Positions 1 to 11,365 of a DNA stretch of 64,000 nucleotides are shown in pieces. The position numbers and the translations under genes were made by a program. Each line of letters starts with the position of its first letter. The first letter of the stretch is position 1. Location of the stretch: contig JALMLS010000138.1 in NCBI GenBank assembly GCA_038496445.1, positions 248,001-312,000 on the forward strand, in the 5' to 3' direction. This DNA comes from Trichosphaerium sp. ATCC 40318 (lineage: Eukaryota > Discosea > Flabellinia > Trichosidae). The notes beneath the pieces are model-generated. The model made no database searches. It was given only the letters and a program-made list of their open reading frames with translations, and was not told the origin of the DNA.

Positions 1-453
1 GTATCAACAAACCAGATGTGTCTTTTGTTGACAACAAGGTACTGACAGTGAGATCTTCAGTATTAGTTTTTATTTACAATTTGTACTTTTAAGGGTGCAC
101 CTATTGGACATGATTTATCAAGTACTGAATCATCTCCACAATTACCTAATGTAGATGTATTGAAAACTGTATGAATTATGTATTGCATTTGTTTGACTAA
201 CACTTCATATATCTAGAATCCGATGCCAAGAACACCCGAAAGAAAAGAAAAATCAAGTACTCAAATTGAGTGGGCGAGTGTTTTGATATCAGCAGGGCTT
301 GGCAAGTCAAGAGCACAACATTTTGGATCGAAAATGAATCGTGCGTGTTTTGAATTGAATGATGTCACAGGCAAGGTTATGAAAAGACTTGGATTCGATC
401 CTTTAGAGCGTCTTGACTTTATTGAGTACCAAGACAAACAACTGCAATTGTGA
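1..453 (+). CDS. 3' end of a gene with a C-terminal SAM-like helical segment (partial)
   Basis: The gene runs in from the left edge. I read three exons: 3-38 (in frame from base 3), 94-168 and 217-453, joined by GT-AG introns of 55 and 48 nt with all phases compatible. The first two exons give a polar, serine- and proline-containing linker. The last exon ends in about 60 residues with regularly spaced hydrophobics (IEWASVLISAGL near its start, MKRLGFDPLERL later), which looks like a SAM-type helical bundle. I cannot name the family with certainty. The N-terminal part, where any catalytic domain would lie, is outside the window. The stop is TGA at 451-453. Confidence 0.55.
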
Positions 454-834
454 ACATGTTGTTGAAATAAATATAGTCTATTTAGTATATGCCAGTTTTG
501 TTAAAGCGATAGCAGCGGTCTGATTGTATTATCTTGTATCATATGATATTATTTGACTACAAGGTGGACGCATACGATATCTTCAGTAAATGCCTTAACA
601 CCTCAGTGACAAGAGGCAACAAAACTCGCTGCACTGCATACAACAATCCGTGATTTCTGATAAAAATTCGAAGCCATGTATCACTAAAGATGTAGTATAA
701 TACCAATCCTAAACACATGGGTTTCTTTGCGCCATGTGTATAGTCAGCAAATGCAATTGCAAATAAATAGGCATTGAAACAAGTCAATAGAATGAAAAGA
801 GTGCTTGGTTCATCAGTTGAAGGTGGATTGGACA

Positions 835-1089
835 TCATTGGGAGATGATACCGGTGCTTCTATTGGTGGAGATATTAGTGGTGTTGTTGGAACAACCCGT
901 TGTCGGTAGTGTTATTTTGTGAGGCCAATAAAACAGTTGTAAATATACTAGTATGTTGCCATTGTATTCATCGGTTATTGTTGCTTTGGTACCTGGCTTA
1001 CAGTAGCTTTAACCTTCAGAACAATTGTTCGCAATGGTATGAGACACCATGAGTAGAACGAGAAATAGAGAAATATCAATGATCATCAT
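835..1089 (-). CDS. Small secreted protein, unknown family (two exons)
   Basis: Exon 1 (1014-1089) starts with two Met codons and encodes a typical signal peptide: a short polar start, a long run of Leu/Ile/Val/Met, then a likely cleavage site near SHTIANN. A 21-nt gap (993-1013, GTTAAA...CCAG) would have to be an intron, which is very short even for this genome. Exon 2 (835-992) stays open for 52 codons to a TGA. The predicted 77-residue mature protein is rich in Asn and Thr and carries several N-glycosylation sequons (NCS, NTT, NIS). No family is recognised. The short intron is the weak point; an alternative is that only one exon is real. Confidence 0.35.
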
Positions 1090-1600
1090 CAGAAAGAGTT
1101 GTTGTTGCGCTTGTTGTTGATTTGAAATTTTAATCAATCTCGTCTAAGTGGAGCAATATGCAACGTGGAAGAGAACGTCTGTCTTGTTTGTGTAGTTGGC
1201 CTCGGCGTGATGTTTTGTTAAGAGTTACTATTATTTGAAGAAGTTACTTTGCAATTATGTGTTGTATACCACTGTTTGGTCATAAGAAAGATCAATCTTC
1301 TTACGGCTCAATAGGAAGTTGCAACTTGTTGGTTTATAGCCAAATTTTATTTTTTCACAAGTAGTTAGAATAGTTAAAATTAAGGACGACCAATACGGGA
1401 TGCACGTTTTAGGGCTTTGATACCTTCATCAGTTACTAAAGTGTAACGTTACAATTAAATTGTATGTCGCGTGATAATACACATTTTTAGTATGTCGCTT
1501 TTGGTGGTTGTGTGATCTTGTTTTTTAGTGTAGAAATAAATTCAAACTGGTAATACGGTTTTATTCTAAGACTTCAGCTTGATAAAAATCTTACAGGTCG
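1090..1600. other. Gene-poor stretch with one LRR-repeat relic
   Basis: I see no gene here. At about 1390-1445 the minus strand encodes a single degenerate copy (TLVTDEGIKALKRAS) of the 21-residue repeat found in the F-box/LRR gene at 15.3 kb, followed by nothing recognisable. It is read as a decayed fragment of that family. Confidence 0.5.
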
Positions 1601-2812
1601 CCTTTGGTAAGACATTTGCTACTCTTGATAGATGGATTTATTCAAATTGACAATGATTATTCGATGGTGCTGGCAAACTCAAAGAAAGCTTTGTGTGCTT
1701 CTTTGTACACAGGATCTTTCTTGACTTTTTTGAACAAAGAAGCAATCTTTTTAGGAAGAGCTTCCTTGTATCCAGTACCAATAGCTTGAGCAAGAGAAAC
1801 ACAAAGAGTATAATCAGCCATGGATACAGAGTATCCAACCAAGAAACGTGAGTTCTTGAAGTAGTTCTTTTCATAGAACGCTAGCTAAACAGACGGTAAG
1901 AAAGAAAAAGGAAACACAACAACAAGGTTGGTAAAAATATACCTCAGCTTGTAGTTTATCAGTGATCTCTTTCAGCTTTTTAGGACATGACTCTCTTGGA
2001 TTTGGCCCTTTAGAAACAAAGTAATTCTCAACAGCAAACTCATTACAGGTGTTGAAGATATCACTACGAATAGATTCATATGCAGAGTCGATCTAAAAAA
2101 AAAACTGCCTTAGAAATAGTTTCACAAAACGTGATATTGCGTTTTAATAAATTCATTCGTAAAAGTTTGTAAACATACTGGAGCCAATGCTACTGCATTG
2201 TTTATAGGGTAAACAGGAGACGGATTCTGAATACTAAAATACCTATTTTTAGGAGTAAGCATTAAAATTATTATTTGTAAAGAGAAAATGTGCTCTTGTG
2301 TCACCTGAGAATAGCACTTGAGTCACGGACAACAACATCTCCTTCAGTTACAGATGGTACTTGGTGTTTTGGATTTATTTTCAAATAAGCTTCTTGTTTA
2401 TGCTCACCGTTGGCTAAATCTACAGGCTAAGAGATGGTTAGATCTCATTGTTCCTTGTCACAGCTTAGTACCTTGAGAGTTATGTCGGCGCCAGTGGCAA
2501 GAGCACCAATGTGAGCAATACGACACGGAGCAGATAGAAAAAGGTAGTGGATAGTAGCCATTGAGGTTATAGTTTGAGATAATGATCCGGTCACGTCAAG
2601 TCAGAAAGACGGAACAATTCTTAAAAAGGAAAGTCAGCCGAGGTTTTTTCTTAAAATGCCCGCAATGTAAGAATATATATTCCTCGGTTTCTCTTAAATG
2701 TAAACCGATATTAAGGACAAATACTTTACTGTAATACATTGTCTTTGAAGGCATTAAAATGATGGGTGATCGAAAACCAGTTTTGATATTTCATAATTCA
2801 AATAAAAAAACA
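1600..2812 (-). repeat. Left arm of a large inverted repeat (GST gene plus promoter)
   Basis: About 1.2 kb that is nearly identical, in inverted orientation, to 3526-4712. It includes the whole GST gene, its introns, and about 250 bases upstream with a TATATATTC stretch. Outer similarity fades near 1600 and inner similarity near 2812. Boundaries are by eye. Confidence 0.85.
1657..2561 (-). CDS. Glutathione S-transferase, intact copy
   Basis: Five exons (2472-2561, 2305-2426, 2179-2242, 1943-2092, 1657-1884) join to an uninterrupted 217-residue protein. The N-terminal thioredoxin-fold part starts MATIHYLFLSAPCRIAH and reaches the classic GST core: KINPKHQVPSV with the cis-proline, then the glutathione-binding acid/serine pair in RDSSAILRY. 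The C-terminal helical domain has the conserved N-capping stretch VGYSVSMADYTL, where a GST family Asp sits in the S-x-A-D motif. It should conjugate glutathione to electrophiles in the cytosol. Length is normal for cytosolic GSTs. The class is uncertain. The gene faces away from its duplicate at 3776; both are transcribed outwards from a shared central region. Confidence 0.85.
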
Positions 2813-3525
2813 ACAATAAACGAAGTTACAAATAAAAAAAAGTTGTGTGAGACATTGGGTCACAGTGGCAAAGGCTTAACAACTTATATGTGCAGTGACT
2901 ATTGGGAAACTTCCCCTAAAAATAGTATAACGTGTTTTTTTAGAAACTTGAAATCACGTGACATGTTTGAAGTGAAACATAGCTAAGAGTTACTGTTTAT
3001 CGTTCCTACCTGAAATAGCACATTGTAACTTTTCAAAAAGCCACTGTATCAGTAGCAAGCATAAGACTTACGCAATCACTTTCCGGTCACAGGAACACAT
3101 CATTGCGATAGGTTACATACTACTTAACTGCAAACCATCTAAAAACCTAGCTTTGCTGTTGATAGTTCTGAATAAAACCTGATGCTCTTACAGTTGGCAT
3201 ATTGGTTGTAGCTAAAACACTCAAGGTACATGTCCACACCAAGTATTACCTGACGGTATTGCTGTTTGCCTGATTATCCTTCCTTGATACCACAATCCTT
3301 CACATGCGTTCCCTGTATACCACATATCCTTTACGTTTCTTTTTCTATTTGTACCTTTGTAGCCACACAGTTATTGGTACGCCTGTCAAGGTTACACAAC
3401 ACACGATACATATTGAAGTAGGATGAGATACTCCATTATAATAGAGAACTGAAATCTACAAATTTACAGTTAATGACGTTTTTCAAACCAGGTTTACATA
3501 CAATAATCTGTCATATTTACAAAGT
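2813..3525. other. Unique spacer between the inverted GST arms
   Basis: About 700 bases without a convincing gene. It separates the two divergently transcribed GST copies and so presumably carries shared upstream regulatory sequence. It contains a TCACGTGA palindrome near 2953, just inside the left arm border. Confidence 0.5.
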
Positions 3526-4712
3526 CTTTTTTTTATTTGAATATTGAAATATCAAAACTGGTTTTCGATCACCCATCATTTAATGCCTTCAAAGACAATG
3601 TATTACAGTAAAATATTTGTCTTTAATATCGGTTTACATTTAAGAGAAACCGAGGAATATATATTCTTACATTGCGGGCATTTTAAGAAAAAACCTCGGC
3701 TGACTTTCCTTTTTAAGAATTGTTCCGTCTTTCTGACTTGATGTGACTGGATCATTATCTCAAACTATAACCTCAATGGCTACTATCCACTACCTTTTTC
3801 TATCTGCTCCATGTCGTATTGCTCACATTGGTGCTCTTGCCACTGGCGCCGACATAACTCTCAAGGTACTAAGCTGTGACAAGGAACAATGAGATCTAAC
3901 CATCTCTTAGCCTGTAGATTTAGCCAAGGTGAGCATAAACAAGAAGCTTATTTGAAAATAAATCCAAAACACCAAGTACCATCTGTAACTGAAGGAGATG
4001 TTGTTGTCCGCGACTCAAGTGCTATTCTTAGGTGACACAAGAGCACATTTTCTCTTTACAAATAATAATTTTAATCTTACACCTAAAAATAGGTATTTTA
4101 GTATTCAGAATCCGTCTCCTGTTTACCCTATAAACAATGCAGTAGCATTGGCTCCAGTACGTTTACAAACTTTTACGAATGACTTATTTAAAACGCAATA
4201 TCACGTTTTTTGAAGTGGACTAAAGCTGTTTTTTAGATCGACTCTGCATACGAATCTATTCGTAGTGATATCTTCAACACCTGTAATGAGTTTGCTGTTG
4301 AGAATTACTTTGTTTCTAAAGGGCCAAATCCAAGAGAGTCATGTCCTAAAAAGCTGAAAGAGATCACTGATAAACTACAAGCTGAGGTATATCGACCTTG
4401 ATTTTGTTTTTCTTTTTTTTTCTTACAATCTGTTTAGTTAGCGTTCTATGAAAAGAACTACTTCAAGAACTCACGTTTCTTGGTTGGATACTCTGTATCC
4501 ATGGCTGATTATACTCTTTGTGTTTCTCTCGCTCAAGCTATTGGTACTGGATACAAGGAAGCTCTTCCTAAAAAGATTGCTTCTTTGTTCAAAAAAGTCA
4601 AGAAAGATCCTGTGTACAAAGAAGCACACAAAGCTTTCTTTGAGTTTGCCAGCACTATCGAATAATCATTGTCAATTTCAATAAATCCATCTATCAAGAG
4701 TAGCAATTGAAA
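3526..4712 (+). repeat. Right arm of the large inverted repeat
   Basis: Inverted near-identical copy of 1600-2812. Differences are scattered single-base changes plus small indels in introns, with one coding deletion in exon 2 of the GST copy. The outer end fades at about 4712 (a shared GTAGCAA motif is still visible) and the inner end near 3526. Confidence 0.85.
3776..4665 (+). pseudogene. Glutathione S-transferase, second copy with a frameshift
   Basis: Exons matching the minus-strand copy are at 3776-3865, 3911-4031, 4093-4156, 4237-4386 and 4438-4665, with the same splice sites. Exon 2 is 121 nt here and 122 nt in the other copy: the intact gene reads GCCAACGGTGAGC while this one reads GCCAAGGTGAGC, one base short. 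The frame is lost after residue 35 and a TGA follows within about nine codons. Exons 1, 3, 4 and 5 remain open and almost identical to the partner, so the lesion is recent, or is an assembly or sequencing error. A true processed rescue by alternative splicing is not evident. Confidence 0.75.
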
Positions 4713-4715
4713 GGC

Positions 4716-5516
4716 GAGTTTATATTGCCTAACAAATGTGTTTTGTAAGCTATTCCTCCATCAGTTATCATCCAACCTACTGCAGTTATTGAACATGTAT
4801 TGACAATCTGTCAAATATGCAGACATAATAATTGTGAACCTTTTGCCTATCCTCGTCATGAAATATAGTCATCTCAGGTTGCGTCCGTGTTATAAGAGCC
4901 TCGTAATTACCAAGCAAGGTACTGTCATAAACGCTGTGGCAGGATGTTAATCTGAGAAGAAAAACTTGTGCGTAAACAATTTACTAAGCGCTACCTGCGC
5001 TACCACGAGCAAACTCACAACATCAAACTATAGTAACGAAAACGTCCACAGAAAAGCCAAATACGCATCACGCTAGTGTCGGCTTGTAAACACCAGTAAT
5101 TAAAAGTGAAACACAACATGATGTATTTTTGGTGTTTAAAATCACGTGTTACAAAGCAGTAGCTATTTGTACACCACAATATCAGTATTCTTCTGTTAAA
5201 CTAGCCAACCAAACACCTCATACATACACGTCATCCTACACATGAGGATCTCAGAAAACTCGAAAAATTTCAAAACCACAAACACAAAATTGCTTTTTAG
5301 GCGAAAGGAGAAAGTGTCATAATGTGAAACCTGAAGACGGTTTTTGAGACAAAATGCAATTTATGCTTAGATTACTTGTTTGAAAATAAAAAAGATGCCC
5401 TCAGCACTTATGTACGGTTATAAAATTGATAATTATGAAAACTTAACTATTTTTGTCGATTTTAGGCTAATGCGCTCAAAAAACCCTTATTCACTCAATA
5501 ACACATCAAACACGCC
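4716..5516. other. Intergenic region, no gene seen
   Basis: No ORF chain with acceptable splice sites was found on either strand. It lies between the right GST copy and the Rac-like gene and presumably holds the promoter of the latter. Confidence 0.45.
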
Positions 5517-6629
5517 ATGAAGAATATCAAACTAGTTGGAAACGGAGATGGAGCAGTTGGTATGTCGTAAACAGCGAAGAGTTACTCGTTAACGCTACTA
5601 TGTGTTTATTCAGGTAAATCATGCATGCTTATAACCTATACAACCAATGTTTTCCCTGCCGGATACAGTACGGCTTATTTATCATTTTTGATGCTCATAC
5701 TAGCTTAGGACCAACAATATTAGATAATTACAGGTAATGAGGGTACTCGCTTGGAGAAAACAGAAAAAAAAAAGTGCAAAAGAAAAATTGACATTATTTT
5801 TAAGCGCAAATGTAATGGTTGCAGGCAAGCCTTTCCAATTAGGTTCGTTGGATCTTTTTAACTTTATAACTTTCTGCACACTTGCCACTACTGACATTTT
5901 ATCCAAGTTTTATGGGATACACCTGGTCCTGAGGATTACAAGAGATTGAGACCTTTGAGCTATCCTGTAAGACTTGCTTGTTGACTTTGGAATGTTTCAC
6001 TTTTTTTGGTAGTAGTTTGTTTTTATTAATAGATTTTCTTCTCACGTGATTTTATTTTAGCGAACTGATGTCTTTCTTATATGCTTCAGCGTCGCTTCAA
6101 AGTCTAGTCTTAGTAATGTTGTTTCCAAGGTATATCTAAACCTTCAATGATCCTTCTTTGTTAGATTGTTTTTGCTATATTACCGACGTTATTAATTATA
6201 AATGACATAGTGGCAACCAGAAGTGCGATATCATTGCCCAAATACACCTATTGTTCTTGCAGGTCTTAAAATGGATTTACGAACAACATTAAAGAGCGAT
6301 GGAACTCCATACGATTGTGTACCAAGAGAAGAAGGTGAAAAGGTCGCCAAAGAAATTGGTGTAAGTTTTTGTATTCTTTTACTCTGCAACACACTGATTA
6401 TCATTAAGGCTATGTCTTATGTGGAATGTAGCGCTCGTACTCAAGATGGTTTACAATCAGGTATGTGTCACGAGTGGTCTTACATTCGGCTTATTTCTTC
6501 AACAAACCTTGAACGCTCCTAACTTTCTGTTCCCTTTTTGTAGCGTTCGATGAAGCAATACTTGTAGCGATGTCTGATAGTCGATACTTTTTTTACCCTC
6601 CAGAAAAAACAAGTTGTGTTGTAATGTGA
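5517..6629 (+). CDS. Rho/Rac-family small GTPase with altered switch II
   Basis: Nine exons (5517-5559, 5614-5667, 5709-5733, 5805-5842, 5908-5966, 6061-6129, 6211-6360, 6409-6460, 6544-6629) give a 191-residue protein. The P-loop is GDGAVGKS; switch I is RPTILDNYSANVMV with the effector Thr; the base-binding motif is GLKMDL in place of G-T-K-x-D; a Rho-type insert follows; then ECSARTQDGL. The C-terminus is CVVM, a CaaX box whose final Met predicts farnesylation, and there is no polybasic stretch before it. Switch II reads DTPGPEDY, not the family DTAGQEDY: both Ala59 and the catalytic Gln61 are Pro. This should cripple intrinsic and GAP-stimulated hydrolysis. Family and fold are firm; signalling role is inferred. 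Confidence 0.9.
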
Positions 6630-6715
6630 AATAACAGATCTTAATTAATGATCGAGGAGTAACACATAAATAGAATATGAAAACAAGTTGTGTTGTCACG
6701 TGTGAAATAAAAAAT
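6605..6715 (+). repeat. Short direct duplication of the Rac-like gene's 3' end
   Basis: The stretch AAACAAGTTGTGTTGT covering the CaaX codons recurs about 72 bases downstream in the 3' untranslated region, each time followed by GTGAAATAA-like sequence. It looks like a local tandem duplication across the stop codon. Confidence 0.6.
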
Positions 6716-6792
6716 ATTTCTTTTTGAACAAGAACTAGAACATAAATGAATTAACTATCTAAGCTTTATTGATGGAGTTGTTTCTAACAAAA

Positions 6793-9700
6793 CTAAAACA
6801 AGAGAGCCAATAGTGCTACTATCAATGATAGAATTACACTTGGTACAATTGATTTAGCAGATGATATATTTCTGTTCCTTGCTGAAGCTGTTGGCTCGAT
6901 TTCGAAAAAGTGAATGTTGTATCGTCTTGTATCAAACACTATCTTGACTACGTGATTACCTGTAGTTACAGTTCCTATGTTAACACCAGCCCATTTATAC
7001 TTTTGCCATCCTTTAAAAACAAAAATTATTAGGTGTACTTTAGAGCGAGAAACAAGAAAGACAAAGAAAAAAATAGGAAAAAAAAAACTAAATGCAACAG
7101 GAAGCTTACCACCAGTTGATGAAAATTGGGTTGATCCAACTTTTACGTCATCTACGAATACAGATAATGTGCTCATAACATTGTATGCAGTACCAACACG
7201 AGCATTTAGAGTGTAAGTCGTTGTTCCAGTGAACTCAACATCATAAGACAAGCTCTCACCGGCTTCAACCCAACCGACATTACAACCACCTGGAAATTCT
7301 GCGTCTCTTGCTATTTCCAAGTCAACGAGATTGCCTTCTTCTCCTGGTGCGTCACTTAGACTTTGTGGGTTTCCACATACTTGACGACCTAGAGAGAATA
7401 TTTAGGCAAAGCAAGGGAAAAAATACGATTTTCCAGTTCAGAAATAAGTACCAGAGTTTGCTGCTGTTTTGTCTATTCTTCCGACAAAGGTTTCAATTGG
7501 TATTTTACCAGGTCCTTGTATCACAGGACCTTGAGGAGGAGGTGTAGTAGCTTTTGTTGGTGCTTCAGTTGTTGGAACTCTTGTTGGACTAAGTGTTGGT
7601 TCAGGAGTAACAGTAGGGTCTAAGAACAGTCAACAAACGACATTCAGTAGTTTTCTTTTTCGTACTATTTGCGAGCTTCCAAAGTGAGCCTTGAGGATTA
7701 TTATTATCTTGAGGTCTAACGTGTACAACAGGACCGGGTCTTGGATCTACGTAGTTATCTGCACAAGGTAGTGGTCCTCTTTTAGATGCTTCCGGACTAG
7801 ACAAAAGCAGTTAGTATCAAATATTGTGTTCGTTGATGAGATACCCAGGGTCTGGAGATCCATTTGCGGGAATGCTATCCATGATACTTTGGTCCATGGT
7901 GAATATACATTTATCCATTCTAGCGCCATCTTCACGCATCTAAACAAATGTATGTAAGAACAATGAAACAAGAACCAACCAAATAAAGTGTCAGAAACAC
8001 AAACAAACATACCCAGAGGTTAAAAACGTAGTCTCCAGCTGTTTCGAAGTTGTATGTTTTAGGAGCTGGATTTGGTCTTGGAGCCCATTTCCATCCGAAA
8101 GTTATTCCAGGTACGCCTCCAGGACCTATTCAAACACGTTAACACACGACTAAAATCAGAAACAAAGAAGTGAGTTTTTAGTACTTTGGTGAACACCGTT
8201 TACACCCCAATGGAATGAGTCATCGCCACAGCAACGTCCTCTTCCACGACAAATAAATTGATATACTCCAGGAGTATTAATCTAGCAAACATTAATGCCA
8301 CTGAAACAAAAAAATAAAGGTCTATTAAAGACATACCTTTATGTTGTAGTCTAGTCTTGGAGAACCATCAGTTGGAACTGCGAATTGATTTTTCTCATCG
8401 ACTACCATTACAAGACCTCTTGCGCCTTAAGGTACACTTGTTAGTTCAAATATAAAGGCTTTCAATGAGAGGCACATAGAAAAAAGCAACAATCTGGGCA
8501 AGCGAAGATAGGACTGTGCGAACAACGTACTAGCGTCTTTTTCAGTGACTGGAATCCATTTGATGGTTTTAGTTGGGTCCGCTGGATTAGGTACAGTCAC
8601 ATTATTATCGAATACCTCGAGTTCAATGATAAGTGTTCCGCCTTCTTCTTCGTAGTAAGAGCATGGATCCTGAAAGATAAAAAAGTAAGAAAAAAGAATA
8701 CGTTTCTTCATCAGATTCTTCTCGTACAGGTGGAGGTGGTTTCGTATCACCAGGAGCAGGAACAGGCGCATCTGTGAGTGTCATTATTTGAACATGTGAA
8801 ACAGATTTTGAGTAGAAGTAAGGTCGTCTTCTGTCATCTGGATCATCTTTGTACAGAGTTGGATCCCAAACATGTACCTAAGTACTTGATAAGTTTCCTC
8901 TTTTCTATAAACTCAAATTAATATGTACCCAAGATATATCGCCATTTGGTAGTTGTTGGAATACATCTAGTTAGATATGAGTAACAACAACGAAGAAATA
9001 AAACAAGAAAAAAAGAAGAAATGAACGAACCATTTCTAAGTGAGAAGTATGCTGTTCTTGTAATGTCTTGAGGTCCACGTTGGAATTCTCCAGCTAAACG
9101 CATAATTAAGGATGTGATAAAAGCATTACAAGGTGATAAGGCGTACCTTCATTGATTTCAGCAACGTAGTAGTGTTTTGGTCCTGTAACAATACGTTCAC
9201 CAGGTGTTGTGTACCAAAACAACAAGTAGTTTGATCGTTTATACTTAATTAAACGTGCACCACGAGCCCATTTTATATCGTAATCGGTGATAAAAGTGCG
9301 TTCAAGAATATTACCATCAACATCAAGCTAAAAAACAGTATTTTTAGTAAAACAACATTGGATGAAGAAAAAGTTGGATGGTGAAAACAATAGAGAAAGT
9401 TGTTTTTTTACCTTCAACATAGCAATATCTGTTCCATCATTATCGTAGTCTTTGAAAATACCATAATTGTCGTAACGCGGAGCGCAGAATGTCAATAAGA
9501 AAGCGTCACCAGCATGGTTCATGATGATATCACCTGAGAAGTAAACAATTAGCCAAGCAAAAAACCCAATTTTTCTATTTGTACCAAACGCGTTTTCAAT
9601 CCTAACGTTATGACTGATATGGTTGTACAATGAAGGATCAGAACCTTGAGAACCTGTTTTACCAGGATTGATAACAACCATTGTATTGAGATCGCCCAAA

Positions 9701-11365
9701 TGGACTTAAAAATAGCAGTTAGAAACAGAACTTGTTCTAGAAAACAAAGACGGTTTGATAGTTGTTGGCGTTTTGTTACCTGGTAGAAGATTTCCTGAGT
9801 TTGGATCAGTACCGATTCTCATATCAACAGGGTGACCGTTACCACCTTAACCATTAAATATTAGCTGATAATAATGGAAGAAGGGAGTTGTGAGCACGTA
9901 CCCCAACATTTACCATACACTTCAGGTGTTGGTGTTGGTATGCCGCCTCCATACTGGATATTGCGTGAAGGATCAAACGTAGGTGGTCCATCAACTGAAA
10001 AGTATCTCCAGCTTCCACCTTCATGACCAACTGTTCCAGGGAAAGCACCTTTGAATAGTCAGTAAAAAACAGAAAAAAAAAGACGTGGGAAACAATGAAT
10101 ACATACATGAAGGTACTCTTCCTGATACAGGACTAAAAGCAAGGTATGATGGTCCTCTTCCATAAAGATTTGGTGAAAAAGCGAGTCTTGATTCACCTGA
10201 TAACCTATGGGAACAAAAGTAAGCCACCGAAGGAAAAAATCACGGAGAAACGGAATAAAAGCTATTCTCTGAAGTAAAAAGCGTGGATAAAGCATCACCG
10301 TTTTTGCTGTTTCAAGTTAAAGAATACTTTTTCAGGAAATGTTTTGATATTTTAAAACGTACCATTGCCATCCGCCAATTCTGTCGTCAATAATCTCATC
10401 TTTTATTAGGTCACCATTTACGTTGTATTTACGGAACTTCAAAAGCTTCCATTCTGGATCAGGGTTTGCTGACGGATCTTCATATCTTGTGTACATCATA
10501 GCCATAGATCCATCATCATGCATGACGAAACCAGCAGGTCTTCTTGGGTTTACGTCATCGAGCTTGAGATCGCTCTAAAAAAAAAACAAAAGTAAGTCAG
10601 AATTCTCTTTGTATCATAACAATCGAACTGCAAACGCTGCCAACCAAAGCACATTGATGCTGGTTTGTGTAACGATGAAGTTAAGATCCGAAAACAGACT
10701 ACAATCTAAAAAATTGGAAAAACAAAAAGATTCACTTATTTAATTCTTTGGTTCAAAAAAAGTTCTTTTTTAGCGTTGTCTGTGTGCATGTTGTGTACCT
10801 TGAATGACCACACTCCGTTTGCGTCAACAGTAAACTTTGATAAATGTAAAGAGCGAGGATCAGTGTTCCCTTGCGCATTACAACAAGGATAAGAGCCTTG
10901 TCCGTAGAACAAAACAGCGTCATTTGTGTTTGGTATCATTCTGAAAAACATTGGCGCTGCAACGCCTGTATATCCAAGCCTTCAAATACATAACGTTAGT
11001 TTAACCCAAATTAGAATTAAAAGCCCGCCTACGAAAAATCGGAAAGCGAAAAAAAACCCAAAAATTTTATCACGTGTTTTCCTGAAAAACCTATTTATTC
11101 TGACTACTCGCTTACAAGCTAGTCTTTCGCTTCATAATTTATTACGCAACATAAATTAGATTTCCGATTATGTGACGTACTGTATAGCAGAAGTCCATCT
11201 GTAAACGCTACTATCCCATAAAACTCCAGGACCAGCAGGAATATCAATTTGCGAGACAGTAATATCAAATGGGTCGCGCCACTCAGGGTACGGGTTTTGA
11301 CCGCCAACAAGCCCAACAAGCGCAATGAGCAGTACTGGTAAGAGTACAGCACTACAGCTTTTCAT
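6793..11365 (-). CDS. Large secreted carbohydrate-binding protein, probably GPI-anchored
   Basis: About 20 short exons. The start (ATG at 11365) gives a signal peptide, MKSCSAVLLPVLLIALVGLV. Then comes a long region of repeated beta-rich blocks (for example WSFKVSDLKLDDVNPRR, GDAFLLTFCAPRYDNYG, LIKYKRSNYLLFWYTTPGE), which suggests a propeller-like ectodomain. Next is a galactose-binding-like module with DDSFHWGVNG, FGWKW and MREDGARMDK, a pattern seen in modules attached to glycoside hydrolases. A Pro/Thr-rich linker (about 7500-7620) leads to a CBM6-like module (GWVEAGESLSYDVEF, IHFFEIEP). The last 25 residues are hydrophobic after a small-residue stretch, typical of a GPI signal. No catalytic domain is recognised. 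It is likely a cell-surface or cyst/stalk-wall glycan binder. Confidence 0.75.

Noticed and set aside
557-838. Minus-strand ORF of 93 residues with a hydrophobic stretch
   Set aside because: It overlaps the end of the better-supported secreted-protein model at 835, has no domain, and its start context is weak. It could still be real.
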